DNA from: Marinobacter salsuginis
GTDB lineage: Bacteria; Pseudomonadota; Gammaproteobacteria; Pseudomonadales; Oleiphilaceae
NCBI RefSeq assembly: GCF_009617755.1
Contig: NZ_BGZH01000003.1
Coordinates: forward strand, 372,001-436,000
Length of the DNA: 64,000 nucleotides
Direction of reading: 5' to 3'
Every line of letters starts with the position of its first letter. The first letter of the stretch is position 1. Positions 11,626-20,871 of the stretch are shown here, piece after piece. Made by a program: the position numbers and the translations under genes. The notes under the pieces were generated by a model. It had not been told where the DNA came from, ran no database searches, and saw only the letters and a program-made list of their open reading frames with translations.

Positions 11626-11652
11626 TTGACTTTTAGAGCAATAACTCTAAAA
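11626..11652 (+). promoter_or_regulatory. -35 box with overlapping inverted repeat (possible operator)
   Basis: TTGACT at 11626-11631 resembles a -35. It runs straight into a perfect 8 bp inverted repeat, TTTTAGAG (11631-11638) and CTCTAAAA (11645-11652), with a 6 nt spacer. The repeat would sit in the promoter spacer of the SCP2-like/alcohol dehydrogenase operon, a usual place for a repressor site. The -10 is not convincing. Confidence 0.45.
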
Positions 11653-11677
11653 ATCAGATCACATCAACAATGATTGG

Positions 11678-12232
11678 ATGACGGACATGTTAGCGAAACG
11701 TATCCAGCCCATGGTCTTCCAGGCGCGCCGCTTGTATGTGGAACTGATGTTTCAGGTAATGGGGCGGGCACTGCAGGCGGTGAGTGAAGTGGACGAAAAG
11801 GTTCAAAATGAAGCCAGGGCCCTGCCTGATGGCTTTCTGTTTGAAATGATGGTGATGCCGGACGGCTCAAAGCTGATCGTGGAGCACACCGGCCAGGGGC
11901 GATTCCGCTACCACGGTGACCAGGCACCCCGCCCCGTCGACCTGTCAATTCAGTTCAAGCACATTGCCCATGCGTTTCTGGTGCTGTCTTTCCAGGAAAA
12001 AACCTCCGTGGCATTCGCCAATGACCGCATGCTGGTCGATGGCGACATCAGCTATGCGGTGCGCATGACCCGGGTGCTGAACCGGCTTGAGTCATTCATT
12101 CTGCCAAAACTGATCGCCGAGCGGGCCGTTAAGGAGTATCCGGCCGATCTGCACCTGCCGGAAAAACTGATCAGTGCTGCGCGCATTTACCTGAAAGTTG
12201 CAACCAATTTTGTCGAGACAGCGAGAGCGTGA
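11678..12232 (+). CDS. SCP2-like lipid-binding domain protein
   Basis: The 184-residue protein has no signal peptide. The region of about residues 60-150 (PRPVDLSIQFKHIAHAFLVL, then SVAFANDRMLVDGDISYAVR) has the strand-helix pattern of SCP2/sterol-carrier domains such as those of YhbT and UbiJ, where the VEGD-like turn and following helix are typical. Assignment is by pattern, not a firm match. The stop overlaps the start region of the iron alcohol dehydrogenase (TGATG), so the two are co-translated, suggesting a hydrophobic alcohol or acyl substrate. ATG 11678 lacks a strong ribosome site; ATG 11687 in frame is an alternative. Confidence 0.5.
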   Translation: MTDMLAKRIQPMVFQARRLYVELMFQVMGRALQAVSEVDEKVQNEARALPDGFLFEMMVMPDGSKLIVEHTGQGRFRYHGDQAPRPVDLSIQFKHIAHAFLVLSFQEKTSVAFANDRMLVDGDISYAVRMTRVLNRLESFILPKLIAERAVKEYPADLHLPEKLISAARIYLKVATNFVETARA

Positions 12233-13419
12233 TGACCACTAAATATTATGAGTTCTTCTGCCCGGTGAAAGTCATTGCCGGCAAGGCCGCACTTGAACAC
12301 ATTCCCTATGAGCTCACAGGCATGGCTGCGAGACGGCCGATGATCGTAACCGACAAGGGCGTACGGGCTGCGGGTCTGCTGGAACCCGTTATCGCCGCTT
12401 GTGAGGAAAGCGGGCTGGAAATCACGTCTATCTATGATGATGTTCCGCCAGACTCCTCCACCACCGTGGTGCGTGATATCGCCGGCATTTACCGTCAGGA
12501 AAAGTGCGACTCCATTATCGCCGTCGGCGGCGGTTCGGCGATTGATACCGGCAAGGCCGTCAATATTCTGGTTTCCGAGGGTGGTGACGATATCGCGAAG
12601 TACAGCGGTGCCGGCGTGCTCAAGCATCCCCTGAAGCCCTTTTTCGTCGTGCCCACAACGGCCGGTACCGGTTCGGAAGTCACCTCCGTTGCCGTGATCA
12701 CCGATGAAACCAAGGGCGTTAAGCTGCCCTTCACGTCATCGTTCCTGCTGCCTAACGCGGCGATCATTGATCCGCGCATGACACTTACCCTGCCGCCGCA
12801 CATTACAGCGGCAACGGCGATGGACGCCATGACCCATGCCACGGAAGCCTTTACCTGCATGGCCAAGAACCCATTGAGCGACGCCTACGCCACCGCGGCG
12901 ATCAAAAAGATCAGCCACTCCCTGCTCAATGTAATGGACAACCCGAAAAACAGCGACGGCCGGTTGGAGCTGGCCCAGGCGTCGACCATGGCCGGCATTG
13001 CCTTTTCAAATTCCATGGTGGGCCTGGTGCACGCGCTGGGACACGCAACCGGCGCTATCTGTCACCTGCCCCACGGTCTGTGCATGAGTCTTTACCTGCC
13101 CTATGTGCTGGAGTACAACCTGGAAACCATCCGGGATCCTCTGGGCGACTTGTTGCTGTATCTGGAAGGCCCAGAAGTGTTCGCAGCAACGCCTGCAAGC
13201 CGCCGGGCAGAGGCCAGTATTTCCGCCATTCGCAAACTTCGGGATGCCCTTTACAAGCGGTGCCAATTGCCACGTACACTGAAGGAAACCGGCAAGGTAA
13301 CCGAGGATCAGCTGGATCACATCGCCGAAATGGCGCTGGATGATGGCTCCATCATGTTCAACCCGAAGGAAGTGACACTGGAGGACGCCCGCGCGGTTCT
13401 GCGACGCGCCTGGGCATAA
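12232..13419 (+). CDS. Iron-containing alcohol dehydrogenase
   Basis: The 395-residue cytoplasmic NAD(P)-dependent dehydrogenase belongs to the group III (iron) family. The dinucleotide site is AVGGGSAIDTGK (about residues 95-106), followed by PTTAGTGSEVT. Metal ligands lie in MDAMTHATEAFT and HALGHATGAICHLPHG. The ATG at 12232 overlaps the upstream TGA by one base; a GTG one codon earlier is possible but unnecessary. The substrate cannot be read from sequence; linkage to an SCP2-like protein hints at a medium- or long-chain alcohol or aldehyde, but this is inference. Confidence 0.9.
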   Translation: MTTKYYEFFCPVKVIAGKAALEHIPYELTGMAARRPMIVTDKGVRAAGLLEPVIAACEESGLEITSIYDDVPPDSSTTVVRDIAGIYRQEKCDSIIAVGGGSAIDTGKAVNILVSEGGDDIAKYSGAGVLKHPLKPFFVVPTTAGTGSEVTSVAVITDETKGVKLPFTSSFLLPNAAIIDPRMTLTLPPHITAATAMDAMTHATEAFTCMAKNPLSDAYATAAIKKISHSLLNVMDNPKNSDGRLELAQASTMAGIAFSNSMVGLVHALGHATGAICHLPHGLCMSLYLPYVLEYNLETIRDPLGDLLLYLEGPEVFAATPASRRAEASISAIRKLRDALYKRCQLPRTLKETGKVTEDQLDHIAEMALDDGSIMFNPKEVTLEDARAVLRRAWA

Positions 13420-13429
13420 CCGGAAAGCG

Positions 13430-13465
13430 GGGGCCGCACGCGGCCCCGGCTTCAGCATTTTTCTT
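13430..13465 (+). terminator. Probable terminator after the alcohol dehydrogenase gene
   Basis: GGGGCCG (13430-13436) and CGGCCCC (13441-13447) form a strong stem with a 4 nt loop, and a T-rich run ends near 13465. The T run is about 9 nt from the stem, so it is not a perfect intrinsic terminator. Confidence 0.5.
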
Positions 13466-13587
13466 AAGATAGAAATCACATCATTGAAAAGGACTGAGCA
13501 AAAGAGGACAATTAGCCACTTCTGGCAGGGATGATAGCCGGGTTCATTTTTCACCTACAGCATCGTTTCGTAGAGAGCCCCCTCCGC

Positions 13588-14358
13588 ATGCAAAACCGAG
13601 TGTCCTGCCTCACCTCTGCCATTCTCGGCATCCTGCTGGTTGGTCTGACAATACCTTCTTTTTCCGTATCCGCGTCCGAGGAAGAGCGTGTATTCCGTTT
13701 CAACATCTCTCCCAACGGCTATCCCCCCTATCTGATCGTTGATCAGAACCAACCCTCAGGAATCATGTGGGATGTCGTGTCCGTGGTTGCCAAACGCCTC
13801 GGCTACAGGGTTATTGCTGAAAGGATTCCGCGAAAGCGGGTTGATCAGATGCTGCTTGAGGGTTACATCGACGGCACGCCAAGGGCCCGGGAGTGGGCAG
13901 ATAATCCGGAGCAGTTCCTGTTTACTGACCCTGTCGTGGACATCGAAGAGGTGTTTTTTGCACCTGCTCAATCGGACTTCTCGTACGAGAGCCCAGACGA
14001 TCTGGTTTCAAAAACCATTGTTACTCACCTCGGGTACCGGTATCCGCTGCTCGAGCCTTACTTCGAAGAGGGCCGAGTTCGCCGTTTCGATGTTTCCAGG
14101 GACAAGGACATGTTCACGTTCGTGCTGCACGGCGACCGATTCGACGCGGCTGTCGCTGATCGGCTGGTCGGAAAATGGATCCTGCGGAACGAGGGCCTCA
14201 GGCAGCACTTCGACATAACCAGCAAGGGCATCAGCAATTATGGCTTCCGGCTGATGTTGCGTAAGGACTGGCATTCCTTCGCCAATCAATTCAATGCCGA
14301 ACTGGCGGAGATGAGAGAGAACGGCGAACTTGACGCCATTCTCGCCAACTACCGATAA
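13588..14358 (+). CDS. Periplasmic solute-binding protein, family 3-like
   Basis: I start at ATG 13588, giving a textbook signal peptide (MQNRVSCLTSAILGILLVGL, cleavage near SVSA-SEEE) and a 256-residue product; a longer frame from 13531 adds an unlikely tail. The mature part begins with the VFRFNISPNGYPPYLI strand of PBP2-type amino-acid/polar-solute binders, and the PSGIMWDVVSVVAKRLGY helix follows the usual order. No ABC permease or ATPase of that type is adjacent, so it may serve a distant transporter or act as a stand-alone sensor. The ligand is unknown. Confidence 0.75.
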   Translation: MQNRVSCLTSAILGILLVGLTIPSFSVSASEEERVFRFNISPNGYPPYLIVDQNQPSGIMWDVVSVVAKRLGYRVIAERIPRKRVDQMLLEGYIDGTPRAREWADNPEQFLFTDPVVDIEEVFFAPAQSDFSYESPDDLVSKTIVTHLGYRYPLLEPYFEEGRVRRFDVSRDKDMFTFVLHGDRFDAAVADRLVGKWILRNEGLRQHFDITSKGISNYGFRLMLRKDWHSFANQFNAELAEMRENGELDAILANYR

Positions 14359-14386
14359 CCGCTGCCGCCGCTCTACCCCGGGCGCC

Positions 14387-16873
14387 TTACTCCAGGCGCC
14401 TTAGCAGAAGCATGGGCGACACGCTAAGAACCGGCCGGAGTTGCCATCGGCCAAACAGGGCCAGAACCAGGGCGCTAACCAGCGGGATAGGCAGCACCAC
14501 ATGCCAGTGCCATTGGAACGTGCCCTCGAACATCCGGAACTGCAGTGCCCAGACCGCCGCCTCGGCGGCAACCACGCCCAATAAACCTGCAAAGCCTCCC
14601 AGCAACGCGAACTCGAGCATAGTGCTGCGCACTAACAGTTTCTGCCTGCCGCCCAGAGTTCGTAGCAAGGCCCCTTCCCTTTGCCGGTCCTGGAGCGTCG
14701 CACTGACCACCGCTGCCATAACCACAAGCGCTGCGGCAAGAATCAGCGCCAGGATGGCTTCAATCGCCTGTGTTACCTGGCGGACAATCTCCTGGATTCG
14801 CTCGATCACGTGGTCAATTTCCAGTACCGAAACGGTCGGGAACTGGCGCGAAAACTCGTTCAATGCATCCTTGCCGTCCTTGGGAAGATAAAAGCTGGTT
14901 ATCCAGGTTGCAGGCATGTCTGTCAGGCCGCCCTCCGGCGGGAAGGCCATGTAGAAATTGGGTTTCATGCTGTCCCACTGAACCGTGCGGATACTGGTGA
15001 CAGCTTCCGTTACCTTCTCGGAACCGATGGTAAAGGTCAGTTTGTCGCCCAATGACAGGCCGAGTTGTGCAGCCAGTTCGGCTTCCACCGAGACGCCGTT
15101 TTTCTGGTTCTCACCGAACCAGGTGCCCTCCACTACCTCGTTGTCTTCCGGTAGAGCCGACATCCAGGTGAGGTTCAGTTCACGGTTAAGGGCGTTTACA
15201 TTCTCATCCTTACTGACCGTTTCCTTGACCGGCTGTCCGTTGAGCTCGGTCAGACGACCGCGAACCATGGGGTAGAGTTTATCCAGGGGCTGGCCACGCT
15301 CTTGCCAGAACGCATCAACGTCCTCAACCGCGTCCGGCGCAATATTGATCAGGAAGTGATTGGGCGCGTCATCGGGCAACTGGGCCTGCCAGTCCGACAG
15401 TAATGAAGTCCGCACCAGTATCAGCGTGGCCGCAAGCATCAGCGTCATCGCAAACACGGCAATCTGGGACAGACTGGCCCTGCGATGCCGGTAGAGGCCC
15501 ACCAATGCCAGACGCCAGGCGTTACCGCCGCCACGGACCTTACGCAGTGTGGCCACTAGCAGCCATCCAACCAGGCCAAGGGCGCCAAGCAGCAGGGCAA
15601 GGCCACCGAGCAGGGAAACCACGAGGGCCAGTTCGCCGGCGTACATCCATACCAGTCCGAACACCGCCACAATGGCGATCAGGATATCCGGCAAGGCCTC
15701 ACGACCTGTTTCACCGGGTTGGCTTCGCAGTACGCGCATGGCCGGCACATTCCTAAGCCGACGCACCGGCGGATAGGCGAAGGCAAACAGAGAAACAAGG
15801 GCCGTCAGAAGCGCGGGTACCAGGGCGGAAGGGTCGAGCTGGAAGTCCACCGGGCGCTCCAGTACCTCGCTCAGCATGCGAGTCAGCAACCAGTAAAGCG
15901 GCATGGCCACCAGCAGGCCACCAATGATGCCGGTAACGCCCCAGAGTGCCAGACGCCTGAGATACAAGCCGCCAATACCAGCGCCGCTCAGACCGAGGGT
16001 CTTCAGTAATGCGACGGTGTCGCGTTGAGACAGGGCGTATTGCCGGCTTGCAACAGCAACCGCCACAGCGGCAAGCAGAACCGCAAGGCTGCCGCCGAGC
16101 AGCAGGAATCGCTCGGCACGCTCAAGGGAGCGGGAGAAGGTTTCACCATCGCGAACGCCCTCCCATTCATGGCTTGGCTCCATGCGGGGTTGCAGCCATT
16201 GATAGTAAGACTCCAGCGAGGCTTCATCACCGGCAAACAGGTAAACATACTCAACCCGGCTGCCCTCCTGAATCACCCCGGTGGCTGAGACATCATCCAC
16301 ATGCATCATTACCCGTGGCGCCAGCGCGGAGAGCCGGAAACCACCGTCGGGCTCGCGAATGAGGAGACCTGAGACGGTCAGGTTCAGGTTCCCGACTTCC
16401 AGGGGCTCTCCGATTTCCAGATCCAGCAGTCTGAGCAGGCGCGGGTTGATCCAGACCTCTCCTGGCCCGGGCCCCTGACTGACCAGCTCCCTGGGCCCCG
16501 TTGGGTCCCGCTGTATTTCGATATCCCCCCGGAGCGGATATTCGTTGCTGACGGCTTTCACCGACACCAGCTGGAAATTATCAGCGCCCAAAACCATGGT
16601 GGAGAATTCCACCATTCGACCGGTTGCCAGCCCCTGATCAGTCGCTTCCTCCAGCCATGAATCGGGAATGGGTCGACCATTTTCCGCTTCCAGCTGCCGA
16701 TCCGCCGCCAGGAACGAACTGGCTGAGGAAACCAGGGTGCGTTGCAGCTGGCTGGCAAACAGGGCGATGGTAGCAACCGTGGCAACGGCAATGATCAGAG
16801 CGGCAAGAACGACACGAACATCCCGTTCCCGCCAATCCCGGCGGACCGACATGAGCTTGTTTGCAGCCGCCAT
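14387..16873 (-). CDS. ybbP: ABC transporter permease, YbbP/FtsX-like
   Basis: The 828-residue inner-membrane protein has one N-terminal membrane helix (about 21-41), a large periplasmic domain, an FtsX-type three-helix bundle (about 260-385), a central pair of helices (about 400-450), a second periplasmic domain and a C-terminal FtsX bundle (about 700-815). This is the YbbP layout (E. coli protein about 800 residues). Its start overlaps the ybbA stop by one base (TGATG). With YbbA it is expected to form a MacB-like mechanotransmission or lipid-handling complex; the substrate is not established. Confidence 0.88.
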   Translation of the reverse strand: MAAANKLMSVRRDWRERDVRVVLAALIIAVATVATIALFASQLQRTLVSSASSFLAADRQLEAENGRPIPDSWLEEATDQGLATGRMVEFSTMVLGADNFQLVSVKAVSNEYPLRGDIEIQRDPTGPRELVSQGPGPGEVWINPRLLRLLDLEIGEPLEVGNLNLTVSGLLIREPDGGFRLSALAPRVMMHVDDVSATGVIQEGSRVEYVYLFAGDEASLESYYQWLQPRMEPSHEWEGVRDGETFSRSLERAERFLLLGGSLAVLLAAVAVAVASRQYALSQRDTVALLKTLGLSGAGIGGLYLRRLALWGVTGIIGGLLVAMPLYWLLTRMLSEVLERPVDFQLDPSALVPALLTALVSLFAFAYPPVRRLRNVPAMRVLRSQPGETGREALPDILIAIVAVFGLVWMYAGELALVVSLLGGLALLLGALGLVGWLLVATLRKVRGGGNAWRLALVGLYRHRRASLSQIAVFAMTLMLAATLILVRTSLLSDWQAQLPDDAPNHFLINIAPDAVEDVDAFWQERGQPLDKLYPMVRGRLTELNGQPVKETVSKDENVNALNRELNLTWMSALPEDNEVVEGTWFGENQKNGVSVEAELAAQLGLSLGDKLTFTIGSEKVTEAVTSIRTVQWDSMKPNFYMAFPPEGGLTDMPATWITSFYLPKDGKDALNEFSRQFPTVSVLEIDHVIERIQEIVRQVTQAIEAILALILAAALVVMAAVVSATLQDRQREGALLRTLGGRQKLLVRSTMLEFALLGGFAGLLGVVAAEAAVWALQFRMFEGTFQWHWHVVLPIPLVSALVLALFGRWQLRPVLSVSPMLLLRRLE

Positions 16874-17601
16874 CAGTGTGCCATTTCCTGAGCCGCGCTC
16901 GGTTCGGTAAGAACGCCGGCTTCAATGTGGAACTGCCGATTGCAGCGCGCCGCCAGGTGTTCGTCGTGGGTAACCATTACCAGCGTTGTGCCCTGCTCCC
17001 GGTTGAGCGCCATGAGCAGATCGGAGACTGCCTGGCCGGTGCGGTTGTCCAGGTTGCCGGTCGGCTCATCAGCAAACAGAATCAGCGGCTCAGAAGCGAA
17101 CGCCCGCGCAATCGCTACCCGCTGCTGCTCACCGCCCGACAGCTGTCTTGGAGTGTGGGTCAGACGTTCGCCCAGGCCCACCCGTTCCAGTAATTCACGT
17201 GCTCTTTTTTCCGGAGCGCTCATACCCGCCAGCTCCAGGGGCAACATAACGTTCTCGAGCGCGGTGAGCGCAGGTAAAAGCTGGAAGGACTGGAACACGA
17301 ACCCAACCCGGTGGGCCCGAAGCTTTGCCCGCTCGTCTTCGCTGAGCTTGCTGATCACCGACCCGTCCAGCTCAACCGTTCCCTCAGTCGGCGTATCGAG
17401 GCCGGCTAACAGACCCAGGAGTGTGGTTTTTCCAGACCCTGAGCGCCCGACAATGGCTACGGACTCTCCCCGATTGATTTCAAGAGTGACCCCTTGCAAG
17501 ATCGTGAGCGTATCGGTTTCAACACTGACGCGGTGAGTCAGGTTATTTACCCGTAACATTGGGCTCTGGCTATCCGGGTTAATATTGGTCATCTGGTTCA
17601 C
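16873..17601 (-). CDS. ybbA: ABC transporter ATP-binding protein YbbA
   Basis: A 242-residue ATPase of the LolD/MacB class. Walker A is GRSGSGKTT, the Q-loop follows, the ABC signature is LSGGEQQRVAIARA and Walker B is LILFADEPTGNLD, with the switch His in VMVTHDEH. It drives the YbbP permease encoded immediately downstream. The gene is divergent from tesA, the same order seen in E. coli (tesA / ybbA-ybbP), which supports both names. The ATG at 17601 is followed by a second in-frame Met three codons later, so the exact start is uncertain. Confidence 0.93.
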   Translation of the reverse strand: MNQMTNINPDSQSPMLRVNNLTHRVSVETDTLTILQGVTLEINRGESVAIVGRSGSGKTTLLGLLAGLDTPTEGTVELDGSVISKLSEDERAKLRAHRVGFVFQSFQLLPALTALENVMLPLELAGMSAPEKRARELLERVGLGERLTHTPRQLSGGEQQRVAIARAFASEPLILFADEPTGNLDNRTGQAVSDLLMALNREQGTTLVMVTHDEHLAARCNRQFHIEAGVLTEPSAAQEMAH

Positions 17602-17654
17602 GGAATCTCCCGATCCTGGGTCCTGAAAACGACTTAAAGGTGTATTGGTTGTCT

Positions 17655-18284
17655 ATGCATACGGCATTGGTGTACGTCAGATCAATTCTTTTTCTTGTAG
17701 CTACCCTGTTGGCGCTGCCCGTGGCGGCGAGCCAGAGCACGCTTCTGATTGTCGGAGACAGCCTCAGTGCCGCCTATGGCGTCCCCTCCGAAACTGCCTG
17801 GGTGCAGTTGTTACGTGAGCGCCTGGAAGACAAGGGACTAACGGAATGGGAAGTGGTCAATGCCAGCATCAGCGGAGAGACCACCGATGGCGGCGCTCGT
17901 CGTCTGCCCGAACTGCTTGAGGAGAACGAGCCCGAAGTTGTGATCATCGAATTGGGAGGCAACGACGGCCTTCGCGGCTTTCCGCCCAATGTTATCGAAT
18001 CCAATCTCGCCTCCATGATCGAAAAGGTCCAGGGTTCGGGGGCGCGTGCCGTGCTGGTGGGCATGCAGATACCTCCCAACTACGGACAGCGGTACACAGA
18101 AATGTTCGCCGAAATCTACCCGAAGCTGTCAGACCGTTACGACACCGCTCTGGTTCCCTTCTTTCTGGACGGCATCTACAACCAGGACGGACTGATGCAG
18201 GACGACGGTATTCATCCTACCGAGGAAGCCCAGGCCAAACTGCTGGACAACGTCTGGCCGGTCATCAAACCGATCCTTCAGTAA
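17655..18284 (+). CDS. tesA: Arylesterase / thioesterase I (SGNH hydrolase)
   Basis: Periplasmic lipase-like esterase. From ATG 17655 the product is 209 residues with a signal peptide (MHTALVYVRSILFLVATLLA, cleavage after AAS). A GTG at 17640 is a possible alternate start. SGNH blocks are complete: GDSLS (catalytic Ser), the NASISGETT Gly region, GGNDGLRG (Asn) and DDGIHPTEEAQ (Asp and His). E. coli TesA acts as acyl-CoA thioesterase I, protease I and lysophospholipase L1. It is divergent from ybbA. Confidence 0.92.
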   Translation: MHTALVYVRSILFLVATLLALPVAASQSTLLIVGDSLSAAYGVPSETAWVQLLRERLEDKGLTEWEVVNASISGETTDGGARRLPELLEENEPEVVIIELGGNDGLRGFPPNVIESNLASMIEKVQGSGARAVLVGMQIPPNYGQRYTEMFAEIYPKLSDRYDTALVPFFLDGIYNQDGLMQDDGIHPTEEAQAKLLDNVWPVIKPILQ

Positions 18285-18291
18285 CTCCGAC

Positions 18292-19257
18292 TCAGTGCAA
18301 TCCCCGGAGAAACGCCAGGGCCCGGCGCTCTGACCAGTAGAACCCGTCCCTGGCGTGCTCGACAAACCCCACATGACCGCCCCAGCGAGGCGCCTCAAGG
18401 CGCACATGGGCACCGAGCTGCCGCCGGGACTCCGGAAAGCACTGCGGCGACAGGAACGGATCATCGGCGGCATTGACCATCAGCGCCGGCACCCGCACAT
18501 CTCGCATGCGCCCCAGCGCCGAGCACTGCGCCCAGTAATCCCGGGCATTGCGGAAACCGTGCAGTGGTGCCGTGTAGCGATCATCAAACTCATGAAAACT
18601 GCGGATCGCGTCAAACCCGGAAACATCGATCAGGTCTGGGAACTTTTCTGCCTTCTCCTGCATTTTCACCTTCAGATCCCGAAGAAAGCGCTGCATGTAG
18701 ATCTTTCGGCTGGGCAGTGCCAGCATATCGGCACTGCCGGCCAGGTCGCAGGGAACCGAGTAGGCAACGGCGCCGCAGATCCGGCTATCGACTCCCTCAC
18801 CCTGTTCGCCCAGATAAAGCAGCGTCAGATTGCCCCCCATGCTAAACCCGGAAAGGAACAGGGTGTTGTAGTTACCCGACAAACCGTGATTGACCACCAG
18901 GCCGAGATCCTCAGTGGCGCCGCTATGATAGAACCTGGGTTGCCGATTCATAACGCCGCCGCAGGAGCGGAAGTTCCACGCCAGAACATCCCATCCCTCA
19001 CGCAGCAAGGCTCGGGTTAAACCGAGCACGTAGGGACGCCGGCTATGCCCCTCCAACCCGTGGGACACAATCGCCAGACGGTCGCTGCCCTGCCGGTACC
19101 AGTCCAGGTGCAGTTCGTCGTCATCCGGCGTCGCAATCACTTCCGGCTCGGGATCCACCATGGGTACTTTGCGAAACAGCGTGGGCCAGACCGACTGGAC
19201 GTGACCGTTGCGTAGCCACGGTGGCGGACGATAGTGAAGAGTCCTGCTTTCGTACAA
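18292..19257 (-). CDS. Alpha/beta hydrolase, YheT family
   Basis: The 321-residue cytoplasmic protein begins with PPPWLRNGHVQSVWPTLFR, characteristic of the YheT/ABHD1-3 group. The oxyanion region HGLEGHSRRPY, the nucleophile elbow SGFSMGGN, an Asp in NAADDPF and the catalytic His in WGGHVGF are all present. It is a predicted carboxylesterase; the substrate is unknown. It converges with tesA, 7 bp between the stops, with no separate terminator visible. Confidence 0.88.
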   Translation of the reverse strand: MYESRTLHYRPPPWLRNGHVQSVWPTLFRKVPMVDPEPEVIATPDDDELHLDWYRQGSDRLAIVSHGLEGHSRRPYVLGLTRALLREGWDVLAWNFRSCGGVMNRQPRFYHSGATEDLGLVVNHGLSGNYNTLFLSGFSMGGNLTLLYLGEQGEGVDSRICGAVAYSVPCDLAGSADMLALPSRKIYMQRFLRDLKVKMQEKAEKFPDLIDVSGFDAIRSFHEFDDRYTAPLHGFRNARDYWAQCSALGRMRDVRVPALMVNAADDPFLSPQCFPESRRQLGAHVRLEAPRWGGHVGFVEHARDGFYWSERRALAFLRGLH

Positions 19258-19281
19258 TTTTTAGCCTTTCATATCAGGGGG

Positions 19282-19310
19282 TTGACCCCGTAAATCAAAG
19301 CGCTTAATAT
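19282..19310 (+). promoter_or_regulatory. tRNA-Asn promoter
   Basis: TTGACC (19282-19287), a 17 bp spacer and TAATAT (19305-19310) form a near-consensus sigma70 promoter, followed by the GC-rich discriminator GCGCGCC. Such discriminators are associated with stringent (ppGpp/DksA) control of stable RNA genes. The second tRNA-Asn has the same arrangement. Confidence 0.8.
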
Positions 19311-19329
19311 GCGCGCCACTTGATGCTGT

Positions 19330-19405
19330 TCCCCGATAGCTCAGTTGGTAGAGCAACGGACTGTTAATCCGTTTGTCGCTGGTTCGAGCCCAGCTCGGGG
19401 AGCCA
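19330..19405 (+). tRNA. tRNA-Asn (GTT), copy 1
   Basis: A 76 nt cloverleaf including an encoded CCA. The acceptor stem is TCCCCGA / TCGGGGA, with the D-loop AGCTCAGTTGGTAGAGC, anticodon GTT in the loop CTGTTAA, and the T-loop GGTTCGAGCC. It is identical to the copy at 33934-34009. No integrase or duplicated 3' end is nearby, so there is no sign of use as an attachment site. Confidence 0.97.
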
Positions 19406-19415
19406 CTTATTTCGA

Positions 19416-19450
19416 AATGCCGCTGCTTCTGATGAATCAGCGGCATTTTT
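19416..19450 (+). terminator. Terminator of tRNA-Asn copy 1
   Basis: AATGCCGCTG (19416-19425) pairs with CAGCGGCATT (19438-19447) and continues into T residues. It is placed 11 bp after the CCA end. Confidence 0.9.
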
Positions 19451-19461
19451 CGTTTCCCGCC

Positions 19462-20751
19462 CTAGAAAATCTGTTCGCGCTGCATGAATTCGGTCAGCAC
19501 GCGGAACAGCGTGAAGCCATCCTCGGTTCCGATCAGTTCCCGAATAGAGTGCATACCGAACTGCGGTACACCAATGTCCAGCGTGGTCACTCCCAGATTA
19601 CCCGCCGTGAGCGGCCCGATGGTACTGCCACAGCCCATGTCACTTCGAACCACAAACGTCTGGTGTGGCAAACCCAGCTCGTCACTGATGTGGCGGTATA
19701 CGGCCGCCGAGCGACTGTTGGTGGCGTAACGCTGGTTGTGGTTGACCTTGATCACCGGCCCCTGATTGAGAATCGGACCGTGATTTTCGTCGTGTTTATC
19801 CATGTAATTGGGGTGAATGCCGTGGGCATTATCCGCCGACACCATCATCGAACGGGCAATGGCCCGGGCCTTGCCGGAGCCGGCCCAACGATCCAGCACC
19901 GCCGTGAGGAACGGCCCCTGGGCGCCTTCGGCCGACATACTGCCAACCTCTTCGTGATCATTGCAGACCAACAGAGCGGCCTCATCACCGGAAGCTTTCA
20001 GCAGAGACTGAAGGCCGATGTAACAACTCAGCAGGTTGTCCAGCCGAGCGGATGCGATGAAATCATCGCGCAAACCGACAAACGACGCCTCACGGGCATC
20101 GTAAAAGCTCAGCTCGTAGCCCAGAACCTTGCGAACACTCAGTCCGGATTCTGTTCTGACCTGTTGTGACAGTATATCGACAAAGCTGGTCGTGTCACTT
20201 TCCGGAACCTGCATCACAACCGGTGGCAGATCGGTCTGGGGATTAACCGTCCGATTGCTGTTGGCTTCGCGGTCGAGGTGGATGGCCAGACTGGGGATAA
20301 ACGCGATGGGTTTGCGAAAATCCACCAGCGTATCCCGCACCTTGCCGTCCTCGTCCAACACCGTAACCCGACCGGCCAGAGAAAGGTCCCGATCAAACCA
20401 GGGGTTGAGCAGAACACCGCCGTAGACCTCGACCCCCAGCTGGAAAAAACCCTTTCGGCGAAGCTCAGGTGTGGGCTTGACCTTCAGGCAGGGGCTATCG
20501 GTATGGGCACCCACCATACGGATCCCCGAGGTGGCAACGTCTTTGCTGCCGGTGCGGAAGGCAACGATCGAAGAGCCGTTACGGATAACGAAATAGCCCT
20601 GGTTTTTGGCCAGTGACCAGTCTTCCCGCTCATCCAGTTCCTGGAACCCGGCCGCACTGAGCCGTTGCTTCATGGTGTCAACTGCGTGCCAGGGTGTGGG
20701 AGAGGTGTTCAGAAACTTCAATAAATCTTTGTTAAATTCAGCGTGTTCCAT
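19462..20751 (-). CDS. apeB: M18 family aminopeptidase
   Basis: The 429-residue cytoplasmic zinc aminopeptidase is of the aspartyl aminopeptidase type (DAP/ApeB). Metal ligands are seen in [35 protein letters not shown] and the C-terminal [11 protein letters not shown]. The family removes N-terminal acidic or hydrophobic residues and usually forms a tetrahedral dodecamer. It is a single gene convergent with tRNA-Asn. The ATG at 20751 gives the expected N-terminus; the length matches the family. Confidence 0.92.
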   Translation of the reverse strand: MEHAEFNKDLLKFLNTSPTPWHAVDTMKQRLSAAGFQELDEREDWSLAKNQGYFVIRNGSSIVAFRTGSKDVATSGIRMVGAHTDSPCLKVKPTPELRRKGFFQLGVEVYGGVLLNPWFDRDLSLAGRVTVLDEDGKVRDTLVDFRKPIAFIPSLAIHLDREANSNRTVNPQTDLPPVVMQVPESDTTSFVDILSQQVRTESGLSVRKVLGYELSFYDAREASFVGLRDDFIASARLDNLLSCYIGLQSLLKASGDEAALLVCNDHEEVGSMSAEGAQGPFLTAVLDRWAGSGKARAIARSMMVSADNAHGIHPNYMDKHDENHGPILNQGPVIKVNHNQRYATNSRSAAVYRHISDELGLPHQTFVVRSDMGCGSTIGPLTAGNLGVTTLDIGVPQFGMHSIRELIGTEDGFTLFRVLTEFMQREQIF

Positions 20752-20871
20752 GATGTCCCTGATTAAAAGATAATTGCGCCATCAGTATGGCATGAAGCCG
20801 TAAAGCCTCATACTGGTCAACGGACATTCCCTATAACCGGGTCACAAATTAACCAGCACCGGGAGCCCAAC

